Assembly: GCF_000429165.1 (NCBI RefSeq)
Contig: NZ_AUBI01000004.1
Coordinates: 310,001 to 374,000, forward strand
Direction of reading: 5' to 3'
Source of the DNA: Acetobacter nitrogenifigens DSM 23921 = NBRC 105050
GTDB taxonomy: Bacteria; Pseudomonadota; Alphaproteobacteria; Acetobacterales; Acetobacteraceae
DNA: 64,000 nt
The translations under genes were made by a program, and so were the position numbers. Position 1 is the stretch's first letter; each line of letters begins with the position of its first letter. The notes under the pieces were generated by a model that saw only the letters and a list, made by a program, of their open reading frames with translations, was not told the origin of the DNA and did not search any database. Below, one piece after another: positions 33,489-42,477 of this stretch.

Positions 33489-34486
33489 GGCGCTTCATTT
33501 TCGCGGCCCTTCCTGTGGCGCTGCTCCCGCTCGCCGGTTGCGCGGACCGCTATCATCCACCTGTGATTCGCTATGACGACGCGGCCCAGGCCACGCGCCT
33601 GCCCGATCGGCCGAAACCGGTGCAGGTCGTGGAAGTCCCTAGACCGCTTCCCCTGCCGGGTCAGCTCAAGCCGCTTCTACCGTTGCGGCGTGCCCATGCC
33701 GTGCCCGAGGCGGCCGATCCCACCGTTCGGGTGACGCAGGCCAATCTGGCGGCACGCATCCAGCCGACACGGGCCGGCTATGTGAACGCGGTGCAGGTTT
33801 ACCCCTACAGCGCTGGCGCGCTCTATCAGGTCTATGCCTCGCCCGGCGAAATTACCGACATCATGCTCCAGGCGGGCGAGAAGCTGGTCGGTACCGGCCC
33901 GGTCGCGGTGGGTGACACCGTGCGCTGGATTGTCGGCGATACCACCAGCGGCGCGAGTACGACAAAGCGCGTGCATATCCTGGTCAAGCCGACGCGCCCG
34001 GACCTGACTACCAACCTGATCGTCAATACCGACCGGCGGACCTATTTCGCCGAATTGCGGGCGACGCCCGCGACCTACATGGCGTCCGTGTCCTGGGACT
34101 ACCCCGAGGATGATCTGATTGCCCTGCATCGGCAGGACGACGACGCCGACGAAGCGGCACCAGTCGAAGCGGGGCTGAATCTCGACGCGCTCAACTTCCG
34201 CTACGCGATCGAGAGTGTGAAAGGTGGGACACCGCCCTGGATGCCGCTCCGAGCCTTCGATGACGGGCGGAAGGTGTTCATCGCCTTTCCGGCCGGGATT
34301 GGACAGGGGGAATTGCCGCCGTTCTTCGTGCTGGGGGCCGATGGCGGCCCGGAACTGGTCAATTACCGGGTGCGGCAGAACTGGATGATCGTCGATCGCC
34401 TGTTTGCCGCCGCCGAACTGCGGCTTGGCGAAAACCACAGCGAGCAACGGGTGCGCATCGTCCGCACCGACGGCAGGAAGTCATGA
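33485..34486 (+). CDS. trbG: Conjugal transfer protein TrbG (VirB9-like)
   Basis: 333 residues with a lipobox-like signal (LPVALLPLAGCADRY), so it may be lipidated. The C-terminal VirB9 region includes YQVYASPGEITDIMLQ, VKPTRPDLTTNLIVNTDRRTYFAEL and NWMIVDRLFAAAELRLG. It forms the outer-membrane part of the transfer channel with TrbI. It overlaps both neighbours by 4 nt. Confidence 0.93.
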   Translation: MRRFIFAALPVALLPLAGCADRYHPPVIRYDDAAQATRLPDRPKPVQVVEVPRPLPLPGQLKPLLPLRRAHAVPEAADPTVRVTQANLAARIQPTRAGYVNAVQVYPYSAGALYQVYASPGEITDIMLQAGEKLVGTGPVAVGDTVRWIVGDTTSGASTTKRVHILVKPTRPDLTTNLIVNTDRRTYFAELRATPATYMASVSWDYPEDDLIALHRQDDDADEAAPVEAGLNLDALNFRYAIESVKGGTPPWMPLRAFDDGRKVFIAFPAGIGQGELPPFFVLGADGGPELVNYRVRQNWMIVDRLFAAAELRLGENHSEQRVRIVRTDGRKS

Positions 34487-35631
34487 GCGAAACGGGACCG
34501 TCTTCCCCGCAGCCTTCTCCCGATCTGCGGCTGCGCGCGCAGCGTCCACCCGTGGTACGGCTCTCGCGTCCCGTTATCTGGACGCTGGGTGGCGCGGGGA
34601 TGCTCGCGATCGGCCTCGCGCTGGGCTACGCGCTGCAAAATGGTACGCACAAGGGGCCGGTCCAGGGGGCACAGGACACCGACACCCGCCCCTCAGCTGA
34701 CGGGCTGGCCGCACTCCCCAGTGACTATACCGCCACCCCGAAACTCGGGCCGCCTTTGCCCGGCGATCTCGGCAGGCCGATCCTTAACGCACAGCGGAAC
34801 GGTCGCGCGGGACCGGTTTCCGGCATCGGAGACCGGCGTGGCGATCAGGAAGTCGAGGCGGCACGCACCAGCAGGCTCTTCGCGCAGATCGAGGTGCATG
34901 ACGGCCCGACCGTCCAGACAATGCCGCCACAAGCCGCGCCCGGAGCACAGGCATCACCGGCTGCAACGGACCCGCAGGCCGCCAATCGCGCTTTTCTGGC
35001 AGGTCAGCCGGATCGCATGACCGTCAGCCCGGACCGGATCGTGCCCCTTGCTTCTGCCTACGTTCTTCAAGCCGGGACCGTCATCGCCGGGGCGCTGAAT
35101 ACGAAGATCAGTTCCGATCTGCCTGGCCAGATCGTCGGGCATGTGACCCAGAACGTCTATGACAGTCCGACCGGCCGGTTCTTGCTTGTCCCGCAGGGCA
35201 GCGCCCTGTTCGGAGCCTATAACAGCGGCATTTCCTTCGGGCAGCAGCGGACACAGATCATCTGGACCCGGCTGATCTATCCGAACGGCGAGAGCCTCGT
35301 TCTGGAAAAGCTGCCCGGCGGCGACGCCATCGGCCAGTCCGGCCTGTCAGACGAGGTGAACAACCACTGGGGCCAGCTCTTCAGGGCGGCTCTGGTCACC
35401 ACGCTGCTCAGTGTTGGGTCTGAAGCAGGCACGTCGTGGAACGAAAACAACCTCATGCAGGCTATCCGCAGCGGGGCAAGCAACGGCTTCTCGATGGTCG
35501 GCAACCGGCTGATTGATCGAAGCCTGAACGTCCAGCCGACGCTGACCGACCGACCGGGCCTGCCGTTCACCCTCATTTTGAATCGCGACCTGATCCTGAA
35601 ACCCTGGCACGCAAAGGAACCCGCTCCATGA
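34483..35631 (+). CDS. trbI: Conjugal transfer protein TrbI (VirB10-like)
   Basis: 382 residues. One membrane segment (about 31-50) is followed by a Pro/Ala-rich periplasmic linker and the VirB10 C-terminal domain: YVLQAGTVIAGALNTKISSDLPGQ, LVPQGSALFGAYNSGISFGQQR, then LPFTLILNRDLILKPW. It bridges inner and outer membranes. The DUF2274 gene follows with a 4-nt overlap, the usual end of this operon. Confidence 0.94.
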   Translation: MSETGPSSPQPSPDLRLRAQRPPVVRLSRPVIWTLGGAGMLAIGLALGYALQNGTHKGPVQGAQDTDTRPSADGLAALPSDYTATPKLGPPLPGDLGRPILNAQRNGRAGPVSGIGDRRGDQEVEAARTSRLFAQIEVHDGPTVQTMPPQAAPGAQASPAATDPQAANRAFLAGQPDRMTVSPDRIVPLASAYVLQAGTVIAGALNTKISSDLPGQIVGHVTQNVYDSPTGRFLLVPQGSALFGAYNSGISFGQQRTQIIWTRLIYPNGESLVLEKLPGGDAIGQSGLSDEVNNHWGQLFRAALVTTLLSVGSEAGTSWNENNLMQAIRSGASNGFSMVGNRLIDRSLNVQPTLTDRPGLPFTLILNRDLILKPWHAKEPAP

Positions 35632-35888
35632 CGAAGCTACGCATCACCGAAATTCCCGACGAGAAGCCGGTCCGCGTCACCCTCGATCTGCCGGCGGACC
35701 TCCATCGCGATCTCGTTGCCTATGCGGCGCTGGTCAGCCAGAACGGTCAGCACGTCGATCCGGCCCGTCTCGTGCCGCACATGATCCGGGGCTTCATCGC
35801 GTCCGACCGTGCGTTCCGAAAGCTCCGGCAGGGGGCACGGCGGGCTGCTATTAAAACGCTGTCGCCTGCCGCTCCAGAACACGGATGA
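35628..35888 (+). CDS. DUF2274 domain protein
   Basis: 86 residues. MTKLRITEIPDEKPVRVTLDLPADLHRDLVAYAA, then RLVPHMIRGFIASDRAFRK resembles a ribbon-helix-helix and matches DUF2274, the customary last gene of alphaproteobacterial trb operons. Role unknown. Its 3' end overlaps the convergent LysR gene by 38 nt, marking the junction between transfer backbone and cargo. Confidence 0.88.
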   Translation: MTKLRITEIPDEKPVRVTLDLPADLHRDLVAYAALVSQNGQHVDPARLVPHMIRGFIASDRAFRKLRQGARRAAIKTLSPAAPEHG

Positions 35889-36777
35889 CTGTCCTCGCGG
35901 CTGGTGGGCAACGCTCGCGGTGCCAGGCCGCGCCATACGCGAAGTGCGGAAATCCATCGCCGTCGATTACTTCCACTATCGCGATCCGCTCCCGGATAGC
36001 TCCGGGCAGAAAACCCAGCCAGGCATCCGGCAACAAAGCGATGCCGCTGCCATTCGCTGCCAATGCGACGACCCGCAGGCTTCTGACCGCCTCCTGACGC
36101 GTCATAGGCACGAATCCCGCCTGCCGCATCTTGCGCATCAGCAGCGCGAGCAGTTCCTCGCCAGTATCATCCTTGCCGATCAGAAAGGTTCTGTCATGCA
36201 ACTCGGCCCATGACGCGGTCCCGACCTGTGCGATCGGATGTCCGACCGGCATGATCGCAACGACACGATCGCTCCAGAGCGGCGTCGTGGCCACCATGCT
36301 GCCGGGCAGGGGCAGCGTCATTATCGCGAGGTCAATCTCCTCCTGTTTCAGGGCCTGGAGCAGTTCTTTTTTTGCATTATCCCGATAAGTGAAGGAGATA
36401 CCGGGTTGCGCAAGGCTGTACGACTCCAGTATCGCCGAGATCCGGCCGGGTGGGATGCTGCCCTGGACGCCCACGGAGATGACGCCGGTCTCGCCCCGGC
36501 TCCAACGCCGCGTGCGCTCGTACAGTCCGACTGTGCCATCGAGCAACTTCTCAGCCTCTCGCAGAAAGGCAACTCCCGCCGGGGTCAACTGGGCACCGCT
36601 CGACGTGCGTCGAAAGAGGGAAACGCTAAGTCGCTCTTCCAGTAATCGTAAAGATCGGCTTACGGCAGATTGTTTGCCTCCCAGCGCACGTGCGGCTCCG
36701 TGGATACTTCCCTCCCTCGCGATGACACGCACGAACAGCAATTCCCGCAGATCGAGAGGTGGTCGCCGAACCGACAT
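35851..36777 (-). CDS. LysR family transcription regulator
   Basis: 308 residues. The N-terminal HTH (ELLFVRVIAREGSIHGAARALGGKQSAVSRSLRLLEERL) and the PBP2-like effector domain (GVISVGVQGSIPPG onwards) are typical of LysR regulators. It is convergent with DUF2274, overlapping it by 38 nt. Upstream (36778-36992) is AT-rich promoter DNA and two gene remnants, so its target is not obvious; the minus-strand catabolic run at 37.4-42.4 kb is the nearest candidate. Confidence 0.9.
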   Translation of the reverse strand: MSVRRPPLDLRELLFVRVIAREGSIHGAARALGGKQSAVSRSLRLLEERLSVSLFRRTSSGAQLTPAGVAFLREAEKLLDGTVGLYERTRRWSRGETGVISVGVQGSIPPGRISAILESYSLAQPGISFTYRDNAKKELLQALKQEEIDLAIMTLPLPGSMVATTPLWSDRVVAIMPVGHPIAQVGTASWAELHDRTFLIGKDDTGEELLALLMRKMRQAGFVPMTRQEAVRSLRVVALAANGSGIALLPDAWLGFLPGAIRERIAIVEVIDGDGFPHFAYGAAWHRERCPPAARTVIRVLERQATAF

Positions 36778-36992
36778 TTTCTGTCTATCCCGATTATTTG
36801 AAGACCTTCGGCATGACGTGCCAAAAATACAGTCATCGTGCTTTCAAGTCTACAATTATATTTCGTTCGCAATATATTATAGCGTTACTCTCTGACTTCG
36901 CTATGAAGTCATCGCAATATTCGCGCTGCGATGCGAAATGCTCTTGTGGCAAAGTGCGCTAATCTACCATTTTGCTAGAGAAAAATGTAAGC

Positions 36993-37226
36993 ATGATGAA
37001 CCCACTGGACGATTTCATCCCGCGCTTCGATTTCAGCGAACGACACGGTGCTAATTTCTCCGCCCCGGCCAGCCGCATCATGAACGCGGTGGCAGCTTGG
37101 CGGAATCAGGACGATCCGCTGGTCTGCGCCGCTATCCGCCTGCACGAAATGCCCGCCCGGTTGTTCGGCCACGCCCCAGACTCTGTGAGCCGCCCGCCCG
37201 CTTCCGCCGAGACCGCACAGTCCTAG
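36993..37226 (+). pseudogene. Truncated gene remnant (N-terminal part)
   Basis: From ATG 36993 the frame encodes MMNPLDDFIPRFDFSERHG and continues with family-like sequence (RIMNAVAAWRNQDDPLVCAAIRLHEMP) to about residue 60. It then runs into Arg/Pro-rich sequence that is the antisense of the neighbouring SLAC1-like remnant. I recall the opening motif from unassigned alphaproteobacterial proteins of roughly 150-180 aa. The gene has lost its C-terminal part. Confidence 0.45.
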
Positions 37227-37274
37227 CAACGTTCCGAAGAAGGAGGTGGGAACAACAGGCAGGCGGATTGTCAT
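37150..37274 (-). pseudogene. N-terminal fragment of a SLAC1/TehA-type transporter gene
   Basis: Starting at ATG 37274, the translation MTIRLPVVPTSFFGTLLGLCGLGGSGRAA, then HRVWG resembles the first helix of SLAC1/TehA anion channels (LPVxPxSFFGxVLGLxGLGxxWRAA). The similarity stops after about 40 codons where it meets the convergent remnant. It is most likely the product of a deletion that fused two convergent gene starts. Confidence 0.4.
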
Positions 37275-37383
37275 CCTCACTCCCATATCTTGTAGGAGCA
37301 TAGTTGAACCTCGAATGTTCAGCTCTGCCACGGACAACCGCCGACGGTGACCCGCCGAACGGTCGTCTATGGGAACAGGGGCG

Positions 37384-38112
37384 TCAGGGAATACCGGCCA
37401 GACGATTAACCGTTTCGTCCGTGGTCCAGACGGCATTCGCCATGAATCGATAGTTGATCAGCGCGGCGAGATAACCGTCACCGTCCGGCAATTTGGGTGC
37501 GGCAACGGCGTCGCGGACCACGGCGACTTCGAAGCCCGCCTCCAGCAGATCTCGCATATGCGATTCCACGCACATGTTGGCGAGCATGCCTGCGAGGATC
37601 ACCTGGTTGACTCCCCTCTTGCCGAGCTGAAATTTCAGGTCGTTCGCTTGGGGGCCATAGAGCTTATGTGGTGAGCAGATGATGGTTCTGCCGTCCTCGA
37701 TATATGGCTTGAACTCCTCCAAGAAGTCAGCGCCTGACGCACGAAAACCATCGACGGTATAGGGACCCTTTCGATCGAATACACCGGCATCGTGCTGGAA
37801 TTTCTCCAGCGGAGCCTGCCAGCGCCAGTGATGATCCCAGCAGTAATAATAATGGGGAGACACAGCGACCGCGATTTCCGCCTTCCGCGCTGCCTCGAAC
37901 AGCGCGATCAGGTTGGGCACCAAGTTGTTTTCCGTCACGCTCTCGCCGACGGCGGGCCAGGCACGTCCCCTCGGGCTCATCACGTCAACCTGCGGATCGA
38001 TGACGACGAGCGCCGAGCGCTCGCGATCAAGAACCATCGTCGATTTCGGCAATGCGGGGGTTAACGTGTCGGCATAGAGCTCTGCGGAGCGAGGCGAGTA
38101 ATTCGGCTTCAT
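37384..38112 (-). CDS. Isochorismatase-family cysteine hydrolase
   Basis: 242 residues from ATG 38112; the open frame begins earlier but the added residues are not family-like. ALVVIDPQVDVMSPRGRAWP holds the catalytic Asp and MLANMCVESHMRDLLEAGF the catalytic Cys of the isochorismatase-like fold. Such enzymes hydrolyse amides or isochorismate-like ethers; the substrate is unknown. It is the last gene of a minus-strand run of small secreted and hydrolytic enzymes. Confidence 0.85.
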   Translation of the reverse strand: MKPNYSPRSAELYADTLTPALPKSTMVLDRERSALVVIDPQVDVMSPRGRAWPAVGESVTENNLVPNLIALFEAARKAEIAVAVSPHYYYCWDHHWRWQAPLEKFQHDAGVFDRKGPYTVDGFRASGADFLEEFKPYIEDGRTIICSPHKLYGPQANDLKFQLGKRGVNQVILAGMLANMCVESHMRDLLEAGFEVAVVRDAVAAPKLPDGDGYLAALINYRFMANAVWTTDETVNRLAGIP

Positions 38113-38299
38113 GAATAAATCCTCATCGCTGATCGGCGCTACTCGCCGTCTGCCCGGCGCCGCCGAATGTGATTTCAAGAAGTAGGCCTTTAGAGGCAAC
38201 CGGAGCCGGGACGGGCCCGCAGGGGGGCGGAGAAACCTTTCCAACCTCTAAAATAGCAACTGCAGGGGACCCTTTCGGATCCCGCAACAGTGATCAGTT

Positions 38300-39136
38300 T
38301 CACCTCTTCACGAATGCGAGGAGATCCGGGTTGATGATATCGGCATGGGTCGTGAGCATGCCGTGGGGGAAGCCCGGATAGATCTTCAGCTCACCGTTCC
38401 TGAGGATCGTAGCCGAGAGCACGGCGGCATCCTGATAGGGCACGATCTGGTCGTCATCGCCGTGCAGGACGAGCGTCGGCACGCTGATAGCTTCGAGATC
38501 AGCGGTCTGATCGGTTTCGGAGAAGGCCTTGATGCCGTCGTAATGCGCCTTGGCACTGCCGTTCATGCCTTGGCGCCACCAGTTCCGAATCGCACCCTCC
38601 AAGATCTTCGCGCCGGGTCGGTTGAAGCCGTAAAAAGGCCCAGAAGCGACATCGAGAAAAAATTGCGAGCGGTTTGCCGCAAGCCCGTCGCGCAACCCGT
38701 CGAACAGGTCGAGCGGCAGCCCGCCAGGGTTCGTCTCGGTCTTGAGCATGAGCGGCGGGACGGCGCTGACTAGCACCGCCTTGGCAACGCGGCCGGTCGG
38801 CTCGCCGTATTTCGCGATATAGCGGGCAACCTCACCGCCGCCGGTCGAGTGGCCTATATGCACAGCATTTCTGAGGTCGAGATGCTCCGCTACGGCAAAG
38901 GCATCGGCCGCGTAGTGGTCCATGTCGTGACCTTCGCTGACCTGCGATGAACGGCCGTGGCCCCGCCGGTCATGGGCCACCACCCGATAGCCGTTCTTCA
39001 GGAAGAAAAGCATCTGCGTGTCCCAGTCGTCGGATGACAGGGGCCAGCCGTGATGGAACACGATCGGTGGCGCTTCTTTCGGTCCCCAATCCTTATAGAA
39101 AATCTCGACGCTGTCCTTGGTTGTGACTATCGGCAT
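38300..39136 (-). CDS. Alpha/beta hydrolase (non-haem chloroperoxidase/esterase type)
   Basis: 278 residues. [13 protein letters not shown] (oxyanion region), [13 protein letters not shown], nucleophile motif [13 protein letters not shown], acid [12 protein letters not shown] and histidine YPGFPHGML complete an alpha/beta hydrolase triad of the non-haem chloroperoxidase group, usually esterases in vivo. There is no signal peptide. It belongs to the same minus run as the isochorismatase. A fragment of a close relative lies at 55917-56111. Confidence 0.88.
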   Translation of the reverse strand: MPIVTTKDSVEIFYKDWGPKEAPPIVFHHGWPLSSDDWDTQMLFFLKNGYRVVAHDRRGHGRSSQVSEGHDMDHYAADAFAVAEHLDLRNAVHIGHSTGGGEVARYIAKYGEPTGRVAKAVLVSAVPPLMLKTETNPGGLPLDLFDGLRDGLAANRSQFFLDVASGPFYGFNRPGAKILEGAIRNWWRQGMNGSAKAHYDGIKAFSETDQTADLEAISVPTLVLHGDDDQIVPYQDAAVLSATILRNGELKIYPGFPHGMLTTHADIINPDLLAFVKR

Positions 39137-39298
39137 GTTGATCTCTCCTTTGGTATTGAATCAATCCGTTCTTTGGGGCAGCTTTTGACTGAAACGGTGA
39201 GGCGCACAGCCGTGTTTGTCTTTGGCATAGCGCGCAGCCGTTTCAGCGCTGAACGAGGTCTGGGCGCCGTCACATGGCCCCCCCCATCATCAAGGGCC

Positions 39299-40063
39299 TC
39301 AGACACCCGCGTCAGCCGATCGGGTGACCTTGCCGCTGGCCATGTTGCGGAGCGCATCGTCAAGTGCGCTCACCCGGGCGTTGCCCAGAGTTAGGCGGGC
39401 GAGTTCGTCCAATGCGGGTTCACCGACCAATGCGCGCGCATTTTTTCTCACTAAGAGGGTCGCACGATCGGTTCCGCCCAGCAGCCCCTTCGGCTCGGCA
39501 AGTGCTCTGATCACGTGACGATGGTGGAGCCATTGGGGATGCCAGAGCGGAATGACAACCCACCTCTTCTCGGCCACGGCCGCCTCGAACCGGCCGAAGC
39601 ATTGGTCTTCGGTGCCAGTCTCGAAGTGATAGCCGGCTGCGCCAAGCCCATACTCTTCAACTATCCTGTGCGAAAAGCGACTGATCCCTGCGCCGGGATT
39701 GATACCCTGGATCAGCTTCTCCATGCGACCCATTGCTAGCGGTCCGAGGAGATCATGAATACTGCCCACAGCATTTTCAGGGACGTAATCGGGTACACCC
39801 CAGATGCAGTAAGGTGTGTACAGGATCGTTACCTTGATTGCGTCGTCCTCAAACGGGGCGAAGTAGGCGCCGTGACTCGCCGGCAGCCAGGCCGAGACCA
39901 ACATGTCGATCTCACCGCGTCCGAATATCTTGAACATTTCCTCATGAGGTGCGGCTAGGCGCTCTATCCGATGACCATGCCGTTCGAGCACGGACTCAAC
40001 TTCGCGCGCACTGGCATCGTGAAAGCTCAGATCGATGTGACCAACACGAATGGCTCTGCTCAT
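39299..40063 (-). CDS. OpuAC-type substrate-binding domain protein without signal peptide
   Basis: 254 residues. IRVGHIDLSFHDASAREVESVLERHG, then GEIDMLVSAWLPASHG, YFETGTEDQCF-like and VVIPLWHPQWLHHRHVIRAL resemble glycine-betaine binding proteins (OpuAC/ProX), including the aromatic ligand cage. The protein starts directly at the domain, with no export signal, and no permease or ATPase gene is nearby. It may act as a cytoplasmic ligand-binding protein or be a remnant of a transporter. Confidence 0.75.
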   Translation of the reverse strand: MSRAIRVGHIDLSFHDASAREVESVLERHGHRIERLAAPHEEMFKIFGRGEIDMLVSAWLPASHGAYFAPFEDDAIKVTILYTPYCIWGVPDYVPENAVGSIHDLLGPLAMGRMEKLIQGINPGAGISRFSHRIVEEYGLGAAGYHFETGTEDQCFGRFEAAVAEKRWVVIPLWHPQWLHHRHVIRALAEPKGLLGGTDRATLLVRKNARALVGEPALDELARLTLGNARVSALDDALRNMASGKVTRSADAGV

Positions 40064-40125
40064 GATTCTCTCCTTTGATCTTGGTCAAGTGGATAGCCAC
40101 AAAGCCGCAAGCCGATCGATATGCC

Positions 40126-40683
40126 CTAACGGGGCACCACGCCGATCTGTTGCAGGAACGTGAGGTTGTCTTCGAGGTGCCAGTTGTCGGTGATCCGACC
40201 GTGGGCGACCTCGACGATGTCGGTAGCGATGAAATCGACCGTCTGGCCATGGCCAACGTGATCGCCGAAGCGGCCGGTGAACTGTCCAGTAAAGCGGAGT
40301 TGCGAGACCACGCGATCGGCGACCACGAGGCGCTGGACAACCGTCACCTTGAGTCCGGGTACGGCCGCTAGAAAGCCCTTGGAAGCTGTCGCCGGCCCCG
40401 TCGGTCCCTGCGGTCGGCCCGGTGGTAAGGTGTGGTCGATGAAATTCGAACTTATTGCGGCGTCGAGGAGACGCAGGCTGCCATTGACCCAAAAGCCATA
40501 GAAGGCGTCGATCGGCTTGAGGATCTCGCGCAGGCGCGCCTTGGGGATGTCGCCTGCGACCAGGATGGCCTGCGGGCGGGTCATGGCGAGCGCGTCGGTA
40601 TCGGAGACCTCGGCCGCAGCGGCAATGCTAGGCATCGCGCAAGTAGCAAGTGCCGCGAGGGACAGACGAATTGAGGTCTTCAT
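40126..40683 (-). CDS. Secreted SnoaL/NTF2-like protein
   Basis: 185 residues with a signal peptide (MKTSIRLSLAALATCAMPSIAAAAEV). The mature part (AFYGFWVNGSLRLLDAAISSNFIDHTLPPGRPQGP, GFLAAVPGLKVTVVQRLVVADRV, DFIATDIVEVAHGRITDNWHLED) is the SnoaL-like branch of the NTF2 fold. It is probably a periplasmic ligand-binding or cyclase-like protein. A degraded relative is at 470-850. The cupin gene precedes it by 10 nt. Confidence 0.85.
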   Translation of the reverse strand: MKTSIRLSLAALATCAMPSIAAAAEVSDTDALAMTRPQAILVAGDIPKARLREILKPIDAFYGFWVNGSLRLLDAAISSNFIDHTLPPGRPQGPTGPATASKGFLAAVPGLKVTVVQRLVVADRVVSQLRFTGQFTGRFGDHVGHGQTVDFIATDIVEVAHGRITDNWHLEDNLTFLQQIGVVPR

Positions 40684-40693
40684 CGACTGTGAC

Positions 40694-41224
40694 TCACTTC
40701 TTCAGATAATTCGCAGTCCCGTCGATCCAGTCCTGGCGCTGTGGCGCGAAGATGTCGATGTCGATGGTGTCCTCGGTGATGACGAACTCATGCGGGACAT
40801 TGGGTGGGATCACCATCAGGTCGCCGGAGACCATGACGAACTTCTTTCCACCGGAATAAACTTCGGCGCGCCCCTTGGTGATCCAGGTAATCTGCTCGTT
40901 CGGATGATGATGAAGCGGGACGACGGCACCCTTCTTCAAGGTCCACACAACGAACGTGCTTTGGGCGCCATAGATGACCTGGCGGTCGATAAGCGCAGAG
41001 ACGTGTTCAACCGGCTGATCGGCAAGACCGTAGAGCACCGGCGCTTGCCCCGTGTGCAGGCTGACCTGGGGCTGGATGCCCATGCGGGGCGCGTCCTCAG
41101 GTACCTTCGTCGGTGCGACGACGGCGTCGGCGAGCGCGGCATCAGTGCTGAGGGCAGTTCCGGTGATGGCAACCGCACTTGCGATCGCGAGCCAGCGGCG
41201 TGAGGCCAGAGAATGGGCAGCCAT
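40694..41224 (-). CDS. Exported cupin-domain protein
   Basis: 176 residues from ATG 41224, with a Tat/Sec-like leader (SLASRRWLAIASAVAITGTALS). The cupin core is WTLKKGAVVPLHHHPNEQITWITKGRAEV (HHHxxxE metal ligands), then DLMVIPPNVPHEFVI (second His). It is likely a periplasmic metal-binding cupin; no substrate can be named. It lies in a minus-strand run between the NTF2-like and royal-jelly genes. Confidence 0.85.
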   Translation of the reverse strand: MAAHSLASRRWLAIASAVAITGTALSTDAALADAVVAPTKVPEDAPRMGIQPQVSLHTGQAPVLYGLADQPVEHVSALIDRQVIYGAQSTFVVWTLKKGAVVPLHHHPNEQITWITKGRAEVYSGGKKFVMVSGDLMVIPPNVPHEFVITEDTIDIDIFAPQRQDWIDGTANYLKK

Positions 41225-41301
41225 GACAATCACTTTCTTCGTCTTGGGCCCCCGCACTCGTCGGCGCTGGGCGGCCTTGGGTTTGTTGCCACCTTCGACG
41301 T

Positions 41302-42384
41302 CTACTTCGGGGCGTCGAGCGGCATTTTCAGAAGTTGGACGGGCTGAACGATGCGAGATTCGCCGCCATGAAACATCGCCGCCCTGTCGATCTGCGGCAC
41401 GGGCAACCAGATGATCCGATGCTCATCGATGAACGGAGCATCGACCCAGTGGAGTGCCGGGTCTTGAATGATCGTGGTGATGGTCCCGTCGGTGGCGCGT
41501 CGCTTCAGCGCGTTGCGGGCGAGATCGCTGAAATAGAGGTTACCGCTCGCATCCATCGCTGAGCCGCCCATCGCCGGCAGGTCGGCCCATGGGTCGACCT
41601 TCTCAGCAATCTCGTCCGGTGACATAGCGGGATCGTCGAGATACCGCGTCTCGATGCGCGACCATGGCCCTTCGAGCGGACCGAAGTAGAGCCAACGTCC
41701 GTCAGGCGATACCTCCATCGGGTCGCAATTGACCTTCAGGGGCTGGCCGTCCGGTCCCCTGAGGATTTCACCGTCAAGAACGATGTTGCGCCTACCCGCG
41801 GTCGTGGACGGGTGACCGTCGAGGACGCGCCGCGTTTGACCGGTCTTGAGGTTGAGGATGATCAGCCCCGACCGGCCGGCGTCAGTCAGGTAGGCATGGT
41901 CGCCGTGAAAGCGTATGTCATCGACATAGCTTCCCTTGACGATCGCCGTCGGGCCGAAGCTGACGATGCGCGTCACCCCGCCCGACTTGAGATCAATGCG
42001 AACCGCCTTGGCAGCGCCCGGCAGCGGGTCGCCGCCGAATTCAGGCGAGCCGGTATCGATAACCCATAGCCCGCCGCTGTCGTCACGATGGAGCGAGTTG
42101 ACATTGACGAAGACGTTGCGCGGGTCGTCGCCGGATCGCCAGCCATTCCAGTGGGCATCGGGATACGGCTGGGGATCGCCGTGTCTGTCGAGCAACGCCA
42201 ATGCGGGGCCCGTCGAGCCGCTCCATCGCGGGCCGGCAACGAAGATTCGTCCACCGTCCACCGCGACGGCATTCCAGATCATGGTCCGGCTCTCTGCCGC
42301 GACGGTTAACCTCGGTGGAACGGCGAAGCTCGCGGACGGCGCGACGATGACTGCGAACAGCATGGCGATCCCGGCAGCGTGCAT
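41302..42384 (-). CDS. Major royal jelly/SMP-30-like secreted protein, copy 1
   Basis: 360 residues with signal peptide (MLFAVIVAPSASFA). VNVNSLHRDDSGGLWVIDTGSP, YVDDIRFHGDHAYLTDAG and MEVSPDGRWLYFGPLEG are the repeated beta-propeller motifs of the bacterial MRJP family (PF03022). These are exported six-bladed propellers, probably binding or hydrolysing sugar-lactone-like ligands. Two further members, one truncated, occur at 46428 and 51152. It is the first full gene of the minus-strand run. Confidence 0.85.
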   Translation of the reverse strand: MHAAGIAMLFAVIVAPSASFAVPPRLTVAAESRTMIWNAVAVDGGRIFVAGPRWSGSTGPALALLDRHGDPQPYPDAHWNGWRSGDDPRNVFVNVNSLHRDDSGGLWVIDTGSPEFGGDPLPGAAKAVRIDLKSGGVTRIVSFGPTAIVKGSYVDDIRFHGDHAYLTDAGRSGLIILNLKTGQTRRVLDGHPSTTAGRRNIVLDGEILRGPDGQPLKVNCDPMEVSPDGRWLYFGPLEGPWSRIETRYLDDPAMSPDEIAEKVDPWADLPAMGGSAMDASGNLYFSDLARNALKRRATDGTITTIIQDPALHWVDAPFIDEHRIIWLPVPQIDRAAMFHGGESRIVQPVQLLKMPLDAPK

Positions 42385-42402
42385 GGTGGGGCCCTCCTCG
42401 CC

Positions 42403-42477
42403 CTAGAAGCCGGACAGCATGCCGATCGACCGTGCGTTTTCGATCTTTCCCGGCTTGCGGCAGGCAATGGCTTTCAT
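42403..42477 (-). pseudogene. 24-codon ORF, probable ADH scar or leader
   Basis: ATG 42477 has a strong AAGGAGCG ribosome binding site and encodes 24 residues (MKAIACRKPGKIENARS..). The opening MKAI..RKPG is like zinc-type alcohol dehydrogenases, two of which are at 50134 and 52320. It then stops 18 nt before the royal-jelly gene. It could be the remains of a deleted ADH gene or a translated leader. Confidence 0.35.
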
